This document shows positions 1-9,869 of a stretch of 30,488 bases of DNA, one piece after another (the first letter of the stretch is position 1; the number at the start of each line of letters is the position of its first letter). A program made the translations under genes and the position numbers. This DNA comes from Chara braunii (lineage: Eukaryota; Streptophyta; Charophyceae; Charales; Characeae): NCBI GenBank assembly GCA_003427395.1, contig BFEA01000822.1, positions 242,868-273,355 on the forward strand. The letters are read 5' to 3'. The notes under the pieces were generated by a model. It worked only from the letters and a program-made list of their open reading frames with translations, was not told the DNA's origin and did no database searches.

Positions 1-61
1 CCCGGTCCCCACCTCCCCGCACCCCCCCCACTCACCCGTTCGTCCCCACCGCCCTAAGCTT

Positions 62-480
62 TCACGACGCAAAAAAAGATGGCAATGTATTTGTCCGTCC
101 TATAGCGGTGGATTCAATCTCGTTTTGCACATGCGGAGAGATCACGACCGAAAAAAGATGGCAATGTATTTCTCCGTCGTGTAGCGGTGGATTCAGTCTC
201 GTTTTGCACATTCGGAGAGTAGCGCAGCCAGGTCCTAGGCCGAAACGAAACGACGGGAGCAGGCAACCCACAAAACGACAAAAAAAAATAGTGCAGCGAG
301 GTCCTAGGCGGAAACGAAATGACGGGAGCGGGCAACCCACAAAACGACAAAAAAAGAGAGTAGTGTAGCGAGGCCGTAAGGCCGAAACGAAACGACGCGG
401 ATCCGCTTTCCCCGTCGACACTAAAACAACAAAAAACTGGCGGTGTATCTTCCCCACCTCGCGGGAGACATTCGCATCTT
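62..480. repeat. Minisatellite, 79-bp and 69-73-bp units
   Basis: Two units with a 79-bp period share GATGGCAATGTATTT and AGCGGTGGATTCA (starts near 71 and 150). They are followed by three units with 69- and 73-bp spacing that share GAAACGAAA (242, 311, 384) and end in CAAAACGACAAAAA. Short reading frames cross the array, but they are repeat-driven and probably not genes. The same family recurs at about 21.85-22.55 kb. Confidence 0.85.
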
Positions 481-650
481 GCCTTGGCTCTTTTTCGGCG
501 CCACCACTTGCTGACACGGGCACACACCTCTTCTACCGGGTTCCCCCGCGCGGTGGCACCCGGGCCCTGCCCTTTTTGCCCCTACGCCGTTTCGCTTCCG
601 TGCGCGTCATGCCTCGCCCCGCCCGTCCCGCACTTGGCTCCACCGGTTCC

Positions 651-776
651 ACCCTGGCCGCTGGCTGTTACCGGTCCGGTGCGGACCCGCCTGGTTTCTG
701 TTGGGCCCCACGCACCCTGGCCGCTGGCTGTTACCGGTCCGGCGCGGACCCGCCTGGTTTCTGTTGGGCCCCACGG
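651..776. repeat. 63-bp tandem duplication
   Basis: Two nearly identical 63-bp units start at 651 and 714, each containing CTGGCCGCTGGCTGTTACC and TTTCTGTTGGGCCCCACG. The period is a multiple of three, so reading frames on both strands stay open across it. I see no other sign of coding. Confidence 0.85.
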
Positions 777-1017
777 TCCTGTTTCCTTTAGTAGGGAAGG
801 GATGTTCTTCTCTCAAAGTCTTGTTTCGCTTTTCAAGCTACTTTCCCAGGGCTCACGAGAGCCTGCGACTGTGCCCTTTCAAAGTGGCTTCCCGCTTTCT
901 GTAGGGTATAGCTTCATCAAGCTAGCTCTAATGCCGACGGAGGGGGGTGTTTGGGGGCGGCAACAGGCTACCTCTCAATGGCAGACACCAAGACTGGCGA
1001 GTGAGCTACATGAGGCC
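777..1017. other. No feature recognised
   Basis: This stretch of mixed composition lies between the 63-bp duplication and the tRNA-like segment. It contains only short, unsupported frames. Confidence 0.5.
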
Positions 1018-1086
1018 TATGAGGCCTATGGGGGGATTGAACCCATAACCTTTTCGTGTCCCTTACCAACTGAGCTACCTTAGGCC
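1018..1086 (-). pseudogene. tRNA-like segment (tRNA pseudogene or SINE head)
   Basis: Read on the minus strand it has an A-box-like TAGCTCAGTTGG and, about 30 nt later, a B-box-like GGTTCAATCCC preceded by a typical AGGTT variable-loop sequence. The outer ends GGCCTAA and ATAGGCC can nearly pair as an acceptor stem. The stretch between the D arm and variable loop is about 10 nt too short for a normal anticodon arm, so I do not call a functional tRNA. It may be a decayed tRNA gene or the promoter part of a tRNA-derived SINE. Confidence 0.55.
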
Positions 1087-1437
1087 GCTGACTGCTTGGC
1101 CATTCGTCAAAACTCAAAAATAGCCTACAGACTGTAGGCTACAGCAGCAAATATAGGCCCCCCGGCCGCAACTTGCGTTTTCAAATGGCGGCCGGGCAAC
1201 TGGTGGTTTAAACGGCCACGACGGTCGTGGCCGCGGTGGGCGAGGGAGTGCAGCGGGCGGGGAGGGGCCACGTGGCTTACCCAGACGGGAGAACCACGCC
1301 CACCCCTTCCACCGCTGTGGCTTTCGCACAGCTGTCCCGCACCTGTGTGTCGCACAGCTGCAAGTGGCCGCACTAACGTGTCTCTTCTGCCTGTCGCTGA
1401 CTTCGAGCTAGCAGGCCCCGGTGCTTGGCATCCAGGT
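1087..1437. other. GC-rich intergenic DNA, nothing recognised
   Basis: A GC-rich stretch with a small inverted motif (CGGCCACGACGGTCGTGGCCG near 1213-1233). No coding frame is convincing. Confidence 0.5.
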
Positions 1438-1492
1438 GTGTGTCTGTGTCTGTGTGTGTGTGTGTGTGTGTGTCTGTGTGTGTGTGAGTGAC
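1438..1492. repeat. (TG)n microsatellite
   Basis: An almost uninterrupted TG dinucleotide run with a few TC interruptions. Confidence 0.95.
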
Positions 1493-1580
1493 GGGCAATG
1501 AAAGAGATGCGGGATATGTGTGGGCATGTGCGAGTTTTGAGCAGAAAGGTTCTTCAAGGTAACGGTGATTGTGGATTTCT

Positions 1581-1775
1581 AATCGGATAATTGGATGATA
1601 ATTGGAGAATTTAATAATTGGATAATTGGGATAATTGGGATAATTGGATAAGTGAAGAGTTGGAAAACTGGATAAGACAAATTAAAGAAAGAAGAATGGA
1701 TAATTGGATAATGGCACCGTGTCAGGTAAATGTTGAACAAGGACGGTGCAGACAATCGGATAATCGGATGATGGT
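1581..1775. repeat. Degenerate GGATAATT octamer array
   Basis: GGATAATT and close variants (GGATAAGT, GGATGATA, CGGATAAT) recur about a dozen times at short, irregular spacing. This is a low-complexity AT-rich array and no function is apparent. Confidence 0.8.
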
Positions 1776-1839
1776 ACCAATCAAGTTAACCTGACCATAT
1801 CTAATGGGCGTTGAGCGATTGGCCTTCAAATTTCTGTAT

Positions 1840-1841
<2 letters not shown>

Positions 1842-1926
<85 letters not shown>

Positions 1927-1947
1927 CTTTTTTTTCTTTTTTTTTTC
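1842..1947. repeat. (CT)n-(GT)n-T-tract compound microsatellite
   Basis: About 35 CT units are followed by about 8 TG units and then interrupted T-tracts. The arginine/glutamate- and serine/leucine-repeat frames across it are artefacts of the repeat. Confidence 0.95.
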
Positions 1948-2555
1948 TGTTTCTTTCCAGAAAAAAATAAAAGTGCGTAGACAACCGGCTCAGTTTTGGG
2001 CGTGCAGGAGTTAACCCAGGTGGAATGCACGTGGACGTGTACATGGCGAAGTGCATGATTTCTGCCTGGTGATGCGTGTCCCTAGGTGCATTCTGACCGG
2101 GCTGGCTGCCTCCGTCCAAGTTTTTTTTTAATAAGAAAAAAGGAATTTCTGTTGCAAAAAACGGTCTTCGAAAGAAAAGAGGGAATAATGTTTATCTGTT
2201 TTTCCTGTGGTTCTTCTCCCCACGGATAGGTTGGAGCTTGATTTTTTTCAAAAAAAAAAAAAAAGAGGAGGAGGAGAAGGTGGTGGAATAGGAGAGGAGA
2301 AACATGAAGTGGGTTCGGGGGGAAGGATACGGTGACACGTGTCTTAATCATTTTGGAAAGCGGATTGACTGTGGCCGCCTCCTCGTCTTCCTTGTAGTTT
2401 GGCACGTCAGCATCGTAATCAACATGCCATCCCTTCCCGTCGTCGTCGTCATTACGCAGCACTCGTTTTTTCCTTTTTTTTTCTTTTTGTTTATATTTCA
2501 TTACTCTTGCTCACCTTAAACCATATCACGTCACTCCTCTGTTGTGTCATCATCA
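1948..2555. other. Intergenic DNA with A/T tracts, no gene seen
   Basis: Contains a T9 tract (2120-2128), an A14 tract (2251-2264) with adjacent GAG triplets, and a T-rich segment near 2470-2490. No coding evidence was found on either strand. Confidence 0.5.
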
Positions 2556-3040
2556 TCAATCATCATCATCCTCCGTCCCGCCTCCCTCCCTCCTCCTCCA
2601 CCTCCTCCACCTCCTCCACCTCCTCCTTCTCCTCCTCCTTTTCGCCTTTGTCGTCCTCGTCGCTGTCCACGTCATCATCAATCATTGCAATTTTCCCTTG
2701 TCATCCTGCACCTCCTCCTCCTCCTCCTCTCCCGCCTCCTCGTCCTGCTTGATCACTATCGTCATCATCTCCATCGCCTTGATTTTAAGAGAATAAATCG
2801 AATTGAAGTTCACTGGCGTGTAATGGAAACGAAGAAGTCATCCACCTTCTCCTACCTCCCGCCATCTCTCTTTGCACTTAAGCTCATCGCGATTCTCTCT
2901 TCTCCCTCATCCCTACACACCTCCTCCTCCTCCTCCGCCTCCTCCTCCTCCTCCTCCTCATGATCATCATCATCATCCTCCTCATCCTCATCCTCATCCT
3001 CATCCTCATCATCGTTATGCTTGTCGTCATCATCATCATC
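2556..3040. repeat. (TCC/CAT/CTC)n trinucleotide-rich tract
   Basis: Several blocks of CTC, CAT and CTCATC repeats (about 2556-2740 and 2920-3040) are separated by short unique sequence. All frames across them encode serine, proline or histidine runs and are repeat artefacts. Confidence 0.9.
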
Positions 3041-3159
3041 CTGATAGAAGTAGTTGCGCTTCGTCCTTCACTCGTTATTGACGTCGTTGTCTTGTCCCGA
3101 CGTGAGGGAGTAGGGCGAGGAGGAGGTAGGAGGAGAAGGGCTCGCAATCAGAGGGAAGA

Positions 3160-3284
3160 TGAGAGTAGTAGTAGTAGTAGGAGGAGGAAGAAGAGGAGGA
3201 AGATGAGGAAGATGAGCGGGAAGCGGAAGAAGAAGCGGAGGAGGTGCGCGATATCACATCTTCCTACTGCCTCGAATCTCTGCC

Positions 3285-3345
<61 letters not shown>
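3160..3345. repeat. AGG/GAA-rich tract followed by (CT)n
   Basis: A purine-rich AGT/AGG/GAA block (3160-3243) is followed after about 45 bp by a long pure CT run (about 3287-3343). Confidence 0.9.
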
Positions 3346-3546
3346 ACCTTTTCTCTCCCCCTTTTCTCTCTCGTCCTCCTCCCCCCCCCCTCCCTTCCCT
3401 TCCTCTCCTCCGTCCAACTCTGTGAACATTCGTGATGGTCGTTCACTCTCATGGAGGGGGGAAAAAAAGCGTACTTGGGGGAAAAAAAAAAGAGGGAGTA
3501 GGTCGTAACTTAATATTGCATCCATGTGATCCCTTACCAGGGTTCG

Positions 3547-3674
3547 ATTCGAGCGCACGTGGGGTGAGGCACTGTTCGAGCGCACGTGGGGTGAGGCACT
3601 GTTCGAGCGCACGTGGGGTGGGAAGAGTGACAGTTGGATGTGTGCACTGGTAAGCCACGTGGGGTGGGCATGTT
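3547..3674. repeat. 27-bp tandem repeats carrying CACGTG
   Basis: Three 27-bp units (3547-3573, 3574-3600, 3601-3627, the last diverging at its end) each contain TTCGAGCGCACGTGGGGTG. A partial copy with CACGTGGGGTGGG lies at 3656-3668. Each unit holds the palindrome CACGTG, the core of the plant G-box. Further CACGTG sites with ACACGTGGC context lie at 3759 and 3897. Confidence 0.85.
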
Positions 3675-4002
3675 CTTGGCTCTACACGGACTCGAAAAAA
3701 AAAAAAAAAAAGACAAAAGAGGAGCGAGAGAAATGGCTGTGCGCTGGTTCTTCATCAACACGTGGCACTCGCCATGATGATGAGAGCCGAACCGTACGGT
3801 CACTACAGCTGCCGCATTTGGGGCAAATGTCGGTCTAGATACAGCTATCATTACCGGCCGTTCTATTCGGATGAAGACAGCTGAACCATCGTATGACACG
3901 TGGCTTGGCTCTCCTTTTGCCGCTCATTTACTACATCTGATTGTGACGATATATATAATTTTTTTTAATTTTATTTAATTTTTTTTGAGTGCATTGTTTT
4001 GC

Positions 4003-4760
4003 TTACTCGCTTTGCAGCTTTTCCTTTTTTTTTTTTTTTTTTTTTTTTCCCTTTCCTGTCAAGCGTCCAGGCGTCCTTCCCTGACCCATCCCGCTGATTG
4101 GACGAGAGGAATGCACGGAGTCAAGCATTCTTGACAGGGGAATAAAAAACAAAAAAAAAAAGAAAAAGAAAAAAAAAGGAAAAAAGGTTGTGCGAGTGTA
4201 CGAGAGGACGCCCGACAGCAAAAAAAAAGAAAAAAAGCCGTCAACCGATAGCTGAGAGAAGGACGCAAAGAAAATAATAAATTAAAAAAAAGAGAGAGAA
4301 AAACGCAAGGACGATGGTGATGGCGGATGATGACGTGTCTCTCTCCGATGATAAGTGGATGGATCTCTCAGAGAGACAGATCCAGATCCCGGTACGATCA
4401 ACGGAGCTGCTTTGAATGGATAAATTTCTATGCGTTTCTGCCAAAAAAAAAAAAAAAAAAAAAAAAAAAGGGAAGGTGGCGTTCACTGAAAGAAAGAAGA
4501 ATAAAAAGCTACGGGGTTCACTAACAAAGAAAAAGCGAAAAAGAGGGATGGCGTTCGTTTTTGTTTAAAAAAAAGGAAGAAAAATAAGAAGAAAAAGGTG
4601 GCGTTCACCAAAAAAAAATAAAAATGAAGAAGAAGAAGGAAAAAAAAAAAAAAAAAAAAGGAAAACAACAACAACAAAGAGAGAGGCTCTTACTTATCTT
4701 TCAGAAGGTGGGATATTTAAGGGGGGAAAAAAAGAAAAAAAAAAAGAGAAAGTACATGAA
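4003..4760. repeat. Poly-A/poly-T-rich low-complexity DNA
   Basis: Long T tracts (about 4025-4048) and A tracts (about 4442-4469 and 4640-4658) lie in A- and GA-rich sequence. The phrase GGTGGCGTTCAC recurs at 4476 and 4596, with GATGGCGTTCG at 4547. No gene is seen. Confidence 0.8.
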
Positions 4761-4788
4761 TAGTCCTTCTGGTGGTGGTGGTGGTGTG

Positions 4789-5009
4789 GGGGAAAAGTTT
4801 TAACCCTGCCCCCCATCCGCGATGAAACCGTTGTATTCATTTGCCCCCAAACGGAAAAAAAGTGCCGAAGGTCCCAAAATCACTTTCGGTGTCATTTTTG
4901 CACCCTGGCTGGGCCGAAAGTGATTTTGGGGCCTGCGGCACCTTTTCCCCGTTTGGGCGGAAAATGGATACAAAGGTTTCGTCGCGTGGAGGTTTTATTA
5001 CTTTTTCCC
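4789..5009. repeat. Large imperfect inverted repeat (foldback element)
   Basis: The left arm (about 4789-4889) and right arm (about 4914-5009) are imperfect reverse complements around a 24-nt centre. The best part is the inner 28 nt (4862-4889 against 4914-4941), with 26 matches by eye, ending in CACTTTCGG and CCGAAAGTG. Pairing continues outward through AAACGG/CCGTTT, TTGTAT/ATACAA and GATGAAACC/GGTTTCGTC with small gaps. The outermost part is weaker. This structure fits a MITE-like foldback or a hairpin-RNA locus. I see no obvious target-site duplication or coding sequence. Confidence 0.85.
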
Positions 5010-5889
5010 GTGTTGGTGGTGCTTCTGCTGCTGCTGATGAGAACAGCAAAAGTCAGTACAGAGTCAGAACAGACACACTTGCACACATAGCCACGCGCCC
5101 GAGAAACACAGCACAAATATGTGGAATAGAAATCTCGAATTGGTTCACAATAACAGGATAAGCACGTTGCAGCTCACCAACCATAGCAGGCCATGGATGG
5201 CCACGATGGCCAGCTATGGAGTCACGTCCCTCCTCGATGCTAAAACAGAGTGCTGCCCTGAAGAAGAAGCGGCCTGGCCATCCCCACCCCAACTAGTTTT
5301 AGCCGCCGCCAGTTAGCGACCTCGTCAGGGGGATAATTCGAGATGCCTAGAAGCTACAGTGCTAATCTACTTATTCTCCTACCACAGTTAAGTACTCACT
5401 GCTGTTCCCGGGGACCACCACTGACACGCACGTTGGCCTGGTAGCTGCCGTGACATTCGGCAACTCCCCCGATACAGTCCAAGTCCAAGTTCCTAGTTCC
5501 CCTGGTGCCACCTGTCTGTAACTGGTCGTTATTACCACTCTACATTTCTGCTCTGAAAAACCCTCTTTCCCATTCCATTTCTCAGTTCCCGCCTAAAATC
5601 CTGGGACCTGTCGGCTCCCGGACAGATTTTCGCGGCCCGCTGTCCACCCTTGACTTGAGAAAATCTCTACGGCCGCCCTTGAGCCTGATAGTCATTCAAA
5701 AATCCAGGCCTCCGTTAACTTTCTCTCCGTTGGGTTTCTATTCCAGTTTCCCATGCTCCTTCGACGTGGTTCCCCTGTGTCATGATCCTTCCCTTCACAG
5801 ATCCCTCCATTTCCCGTGCTCCTACTACTGATTTCAAGCCCATGGATCCTAAACTATCATTCACTTCTCTCATTGCCCTGTCCTTCCTT
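5010..5889. other. Intergenic DNA, nothing firmly recognised
   Basis: This contains a short cluster of TGGCC words near 5189-5215 and pyrimidine-rich stretches. There are frames of up to about 108 codons, but none resembles a known protein. Confidence 0.45.
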
Positions 5890-6136
5890 CGCGTGCGACC
5901 CATACACATACATTCCGGACGGTCATAACGAAGCCCTGCACAATCCTGATTTCGCTCAACCGACAGTGCACGTGACCCTCCCTTTGCGGGAGGGTGCTGC
6001 CCGCACAATTGCAGATGCCTACCACCTGCTGCAATGCAGATCGGTGGTTGTGGAGAGACTCCCCGACGGTTGGATTTCTATTCCAAACCATCAGGAGCCT
6101 CTGACATGTGTAATCGGTGAGCGAAACAGGTAATTC
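5890..6136 (+). CDS. Possible coding remnant or exon, unknown
   Basis: A frame of about 80 codons in this interval has protein-like composition, unlike its surroundings. It includes PTVHVTLPLREGAARTIAD and RLPDGWISIPNHQEP and ends in GERNR before a TAA. The TAA overlaps a splice-donor-like ACAG|GTAATT, so it could be an exon. I do not recognise the family. The GIY-YIG remnant about 0.6 kb away on the opposite strand suggests the neighbourhood is retroelement debris. The start is arbitrary because no ATG is convincing. Confidence 0.3.
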
Positions 6137-6490
6137 AACCCGGACTTTCCCGGACACCGACTCCCCTCACCTTTCGTAAAGACAGGCTCAGATCATACAT
6201 AATGCTAACACAACTTTCTTCAAATGATAAAACAAAACTTCTCCCATATAGCCCCCACCAAGATATCCTTCAACGACTTCCCGCGTACCCTGCTTTGAAA
6301 AAAATCTCACTGCCGCGATAAGCCGCATCCAGTTCATATTTGTGCAACGTTTTCTTATACCACCGATTCCTAGTAACCTGATGCAGCTCACGTTTCAGTT
6401 CAGCATTACCTTTTGACAGAACCCTCGTCTGCAGCTTTTCGATCACAAAAACTCAGCCTGATTCCAATACCGACTTGATATCCCGCATAG
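6137..6490. other. AT-rich DNA between two coding remnants
   Basis: Only short frames are present. The minus-strand frame at 6188-6391 could be the decayed tail of the GIY-YIG element, but it shows no motif. Confidence 0.4.
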
Positions 6491-6492
6491 AT

Positions 6493-7130
6493 TTACTCTC
6501 TCCTAACTGTAGATAGCCCAATCTCCTGAACGATCCAATTCCACTTGTGTACCCACACCTTCCCACCTTTCGATCTAACCTTCTTGTTACCTTCCCAGGC
6601 TTTCTTACACACTTCTACAAGTTTGACAGACCGGAATCCTTCAGATTCAAACACCACCGAATGATCCATTTTGACATCATACGATCTCGCCTTCTTCCTC
6701 TCCTTTCTACCCTTTTGCCTCCTCTGCTTGCCCAACTTCGGATGACCTTTAGCATTAAAGTTTGGACATCATTTTCTTTTAAGCAGTCTCTCTACCCTCT
6801 CCAAATCCTCCTTAGGAACGGAAGCAATAGGTCGAGCAATAGAATTGGACAGCCCGCGGTTCCTCAACCAGCTATACAACTTCGAAGCACTCGTCCTTTC
6901 CGGGTGTTGAGTTCTATAGACATGCTCGTCCCACTGGGTTAGCAAAGTACGACTGCTTTGACCGATGTAGACTTCTCGTACTCCCGGATCGATAAGCACA
7001 TGCACACATGACATAGGATTCTCCCAATCTGTTGCTGCTTACGATGGGAGAGGAAATAAATTCTTTCATAGAACATGATATCTGTCAGAGTGGGGATGTT
7101 GGACCCCATTTCCAGCACTCGCAAGCCGAA
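6493..7130 (-). pseudogene. Decayed GIY-YIG endonuclease-domain remnant
   Basis: The best segment (6769-7038, minus) contains CVHVLIDPGVREVYIGQSSR and then a TQWDEH sequence. This matches the start of a GIY-YIG nuclease fold: a GIY-like strand, a YIG strand, then the conserved Arg. Just upstream, in another frame, LRVLEMGSNIPTLTDIMFYE reads as coding. Downstream, in a third frame, is a Lys/Arg-rich segment (6493-6735). The product would therefore need at least two frame changes, which marks it as a pseudogene. GIY-YIG domains at the C-terminus of reverse transcriptases are known from Penelope-like elements. I found no reverse transcriptase in the adjacent kilobase, so that origin is only a guess. 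Confidence 0.55.
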
Positions 7131-7229
7131 GAGGGGAAATGGCTCCAGTACATCCGGGTTTAATTGTGAAGATTCACGACCTCACAGTTCTTCATTTTTC
7201 GAAAATAAAAGTTGTCCTAAAAAAAAAAA

Positions 7230-7372
7230 AAACCATGGTGGAGGGAGTGTGAGGGGCGGAGAGGGGAGGGAAGCAGGGGGGGAGAAGAGGGGGGGAAGAG
7301 TGCGGAGTGGATGACAGGGGAAGGAAAAGCAGGGATCAGGGGGGAAGGGAGGGGATAGGATAGGAGAGCAGA
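7230..7372. repeat. G-rich purine tract
   Basis: The plus strand is almost pure purine with many runs of three to seven G (GGGGGGG at 7278, then several GGGG). It has G-quadruplex potential on the plus strand. It lies between the GIY-YIG remnant and the 3' end of the gypsy element. Confidence 0.7.
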
Positions 7373-7380
7373 GCAGTGTC

Positions 7381-7727
7381 TAGGTTCTGGTGACGATGGT
7401 CACGATCATGATGACAATGACTGTGACAAGGCTTATTGATGCGATGATGATTTTTTTGTTTTTTAATTTCTATACTCTTATTAAAGGGAATAGCGGGTCT
7501 CGCATGAGGCTCCTTGGAGACCAGCCTCCGAGTGTTGGGAAAACGGGCGGGGACAAGGTGTGGGCCCAAGGGAAACCGGGAGAAACGTGCAAGAGATTTT
7601 TGCAGCGTCGTTGTCGCACGACGGATGTTCAAATACAGGTTCATAGCAACCCGTGGGTGAAACCCTTTCGCTCCTGCCGTTCTAAATTCGAGGTCCCCCA
7701 AGAACTCCTTAATCCAAGGCAGGACCT
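7381..7727 (-). other. 3' flank or LTR region of the gypsy element
   Basis: Downstream of the polypurine tract on the minus strand there is an open frame (to about 7336) through a GC-balanced stretch. This is where a 3' LTR would be expected. No matching second copy was found at the other end of the element, so I cannot delimit an LTR. Confidence 0.35.
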
Positions 7728-7739
7728 TTACCTTTTTTT

Positions 7740-8340
7740 TCTCTTTCGTAAGCATGAACTACATTGGGGGCGATTTTTAGAAGTTTTGTTCCAGTGAACC
7801 ATCTATCGTCCTCAGGTTCCTAGTAAGCAAACATGACTTTGTACTGCTTCTGGGACGACCTCTACCTCTCGTGCGGAATACATATTTTTCTAGTATTCGG
7901 TCTATGCCATAGGTGCCATCCATATCTGGCGGAATCGTAGATCTCCGCGGAGGAAAATGTTCACTGGTGACACAAGGCAGCAACTTTGATGCATGAAAGA
8001 CCGGATACATGTGGAGGTGAGCTGGAATTTCTATCATATATGATGGTCCATCCTCTCCACCTTTGACTTTTAGGACAGGCCATGGCCCTTTATACGCAGG
8101 CGAGAGCTTCTGTGAGATGTTTTCTTCTGGTGCGAATTCCTTTGACTTGAGCAAGACTAAGTGGCCTACCGTGAATTGCGAGGGTCTGCGATGCTTATTT
8201 GCTTGTTCAATCATGCCATGCTGGGCTCTTCTAAGGTTTTCGATCACCTTTTTAACTTTCTTCTCGTTTTGCAGAGCAAACTTTCTTGTACCGGGAGGTA
8301 ACCTCTGAATCTGGTCTCGGTTTAGTCCTTCAAACGACGT
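7740..8340 (-). pseudogene. Integrase C-terminus with chromodomain-like tail
   Basis: The frame reads through a GPY-type module (KLSPAYKGPWPVLKV, then YPVFHASKLLP), which in gypsy integrases contacts DNA and polymerises the enzyme. It is followed by YGIDRILEKYVFRTRGRGRP, the first strand of a chromodomain. After a frame change, the rest of the chromodomain fold is still visible (YKVMFAY, a TAG at 7820-7822, then EPEDDRWFTG). Chromodomains of this type direct integration to modified chromatin in chromoviruses. The frame change and stop disable this copy. Confidence 0.8.
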
Positions 8341-8376
8341 ACCTGTTCTAAAGGATTTATGCAGCTCGTTAGGAGT

Positions 8377-9016
8377 TCAGGAAGTAGCTAGGTGTACGCT
8401 ATTATTATAGGCACTAGCTACTTTAGGAAGCATCTCATCCCAATTCACTTGATCGGGTCTAATATACATTCTGAGTAGCTGCTGCAATATCTGATTCATT
8501 TGTTCGGTCTGTCCGTTTGTCTTTGGATTACGACCTGACGACATCAATAGCCTAGAGCCGTAAACTTTCATGAGATCCTGCCAATTCTGGCTGGTAAACC
8601 GCGTGTCTTTGTCACTAACTATTGACAACGGTATGCCATGCTCTCTTACCCAAAAACTACAGAACCTCTCTATAACTAATTCAGTCTTTGCCTCTCCGGA
8701 CAATGGTATAAAAATCGCACATTTGCTAAATCAATTTATTACAACCATGACTTGAATTTTTCCATGCCTACTCCTGACCCGTGTCCATGAAGTCAATGGA
8801 AACAGAATCTCCGGGTCCTGCTGGGATAGGCAAGGGTCTCAAAAGACCGAGGGGTGCTCTTGTCGTTGTCTTGTTGTGCTGGCAGACTTTACAACTGCGG
8901 ACATACTCTATACAATCTACTTTCATGCCAGGCCATGTATACGACATCGATAGGTTGGCTAATGTCTTTTGCCGTCCAAAGTGTCCTTTTATATCATGGC
9001 TTTCCCCTAAGATCAA
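8377..9016 (-). pseudogene. Gypsy integrase, zinc finger and catalytic core
   Basis: The N-terminal HHCC zinc finger is intact (HDIKGHFGRQ, then CKVCQHNK). The core has the first Asp in SIDFMDT, the second in VSDKDTRFTS and the Glu in NGQTEQMN. The last two are separated by 35 residues, the usual DD35E spacing, so all catalytic residues remain. The frame is broken by a shift after DTGQE and by a TGA at 8731-8733 within what is normally VIDRFSK (here VIN, stop, FSK). Another TGA at 8377-8379 falls where a Trp is usual. The enzyme would insert the element cDNA into the host chromosome. Confidence 0.88.
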
Positions 9017-9199
9017 ACTATGGATCTCTTCACTATTGGGGACACAAAATATATCAATAACATTGGTGTTCTATAAGAGTAGCCCGTTTGTGGTTTTGTA
9101 TTCTGGTTCGCAATAAGGGGTTTCGTTAACCTTTTTCAGGTGATCACTGTAGATTGGGTCCTAAGCGTATGCATCTTTTATTTTTTGTTGTAGATTTAC

Positions 9200-9861
9200 C
9201 CCTTTGTCTAGATGCGATTGCTCCAAAGTAATCAACCCGTCTACTTAGAGCATCAACTACTATATTATACTTGCCTTTAACAGGCTTCAGCCCGAAAGTC
9301 AAACTTGTCTATCTCTGCTGCCCACCTCGTCAGTTTGGGCGTCATCTTGGCTTGCGTCTTAAGCCATCTCATAGTTTTATAATTCGAGTAAACTGTAAAG
9401 TTCCTCCCAAGCAGGTAATGTCTCCAATGATTTAATGCCTGCCTGAGAGCGTAGAGTTCTCTCTCATACGTCGAGGCCGCTACTTTATCTGAAGGCAACC
9501 TAACTGACATGAACTCTATGGGTCTATAGCCATCACCGTCATTCTGCTGTAACACAACTCCTAAGCTATATTGGCTTGCATCTGTCGTGACGACCAAGGG
9601 CAACGAGGGATCAACTACCTTGAGGACATGATATTTTACCACTGCCCTTTTTAATTTCTTAAGGGTCAAGGTACATGGTTTGTCCCACTTCCAGATTGCT
9701 CCCTTCTTTAGGAGTTTGTGAAGGGGAGCAACGACAGTAGAGAAGTTTCTCACAAACTTTCTGTAGTAGTTGGCCAATCCTAAAAATGATCGGAACTCAG
9801 TCAGAGTACGAGGAACTGACCAGTCTCTAATCGCTGCTATCTTGCCGTCCTCTGGTTTCAT
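9200..9861 (-). pseudogene. Gypsy connection and RNase H region
   Basis: The segment begins with SFLGLANYYRKFVRNFS, typical of the end of the gypsy RT thumb. It then shows RNase H landmarks: TTDASQYSLGVVLQQ (first catalytic Asp) and YERELYALRQALNHWRHYL (Glu). The third motif, usually SDHK or TDHK, reads SNYKTMRWL, so its Asp is Asn. A frameshift near 9281 separates it from the tail YNIVVDALSRR, common just after RNase H. RNase H would remove the RNA template during reverse transcription. Confidence 0.85.
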
Positions 9862-9869
9862 AACATCTT

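Noticed and set aside
62-480. CRISPR array
   Set aside because: Units are contiguous 69-79-bp tandem repeats without unique spacers, and the DNA is eukaryotic.
1826-2119. Minus-strand frame of about 97 codons across the (CT)n tract
   Set aside because: Composition is entirely repeat-driven (Arg-Glu alternation), with no motif and no splice support.
3541-3551. B-box-like GGTTCGATTCG as a tRNA gene
   Set aside because: No A-box at the correct distance upstream and the sequence continues directly into the 27-bp tandem repeat.
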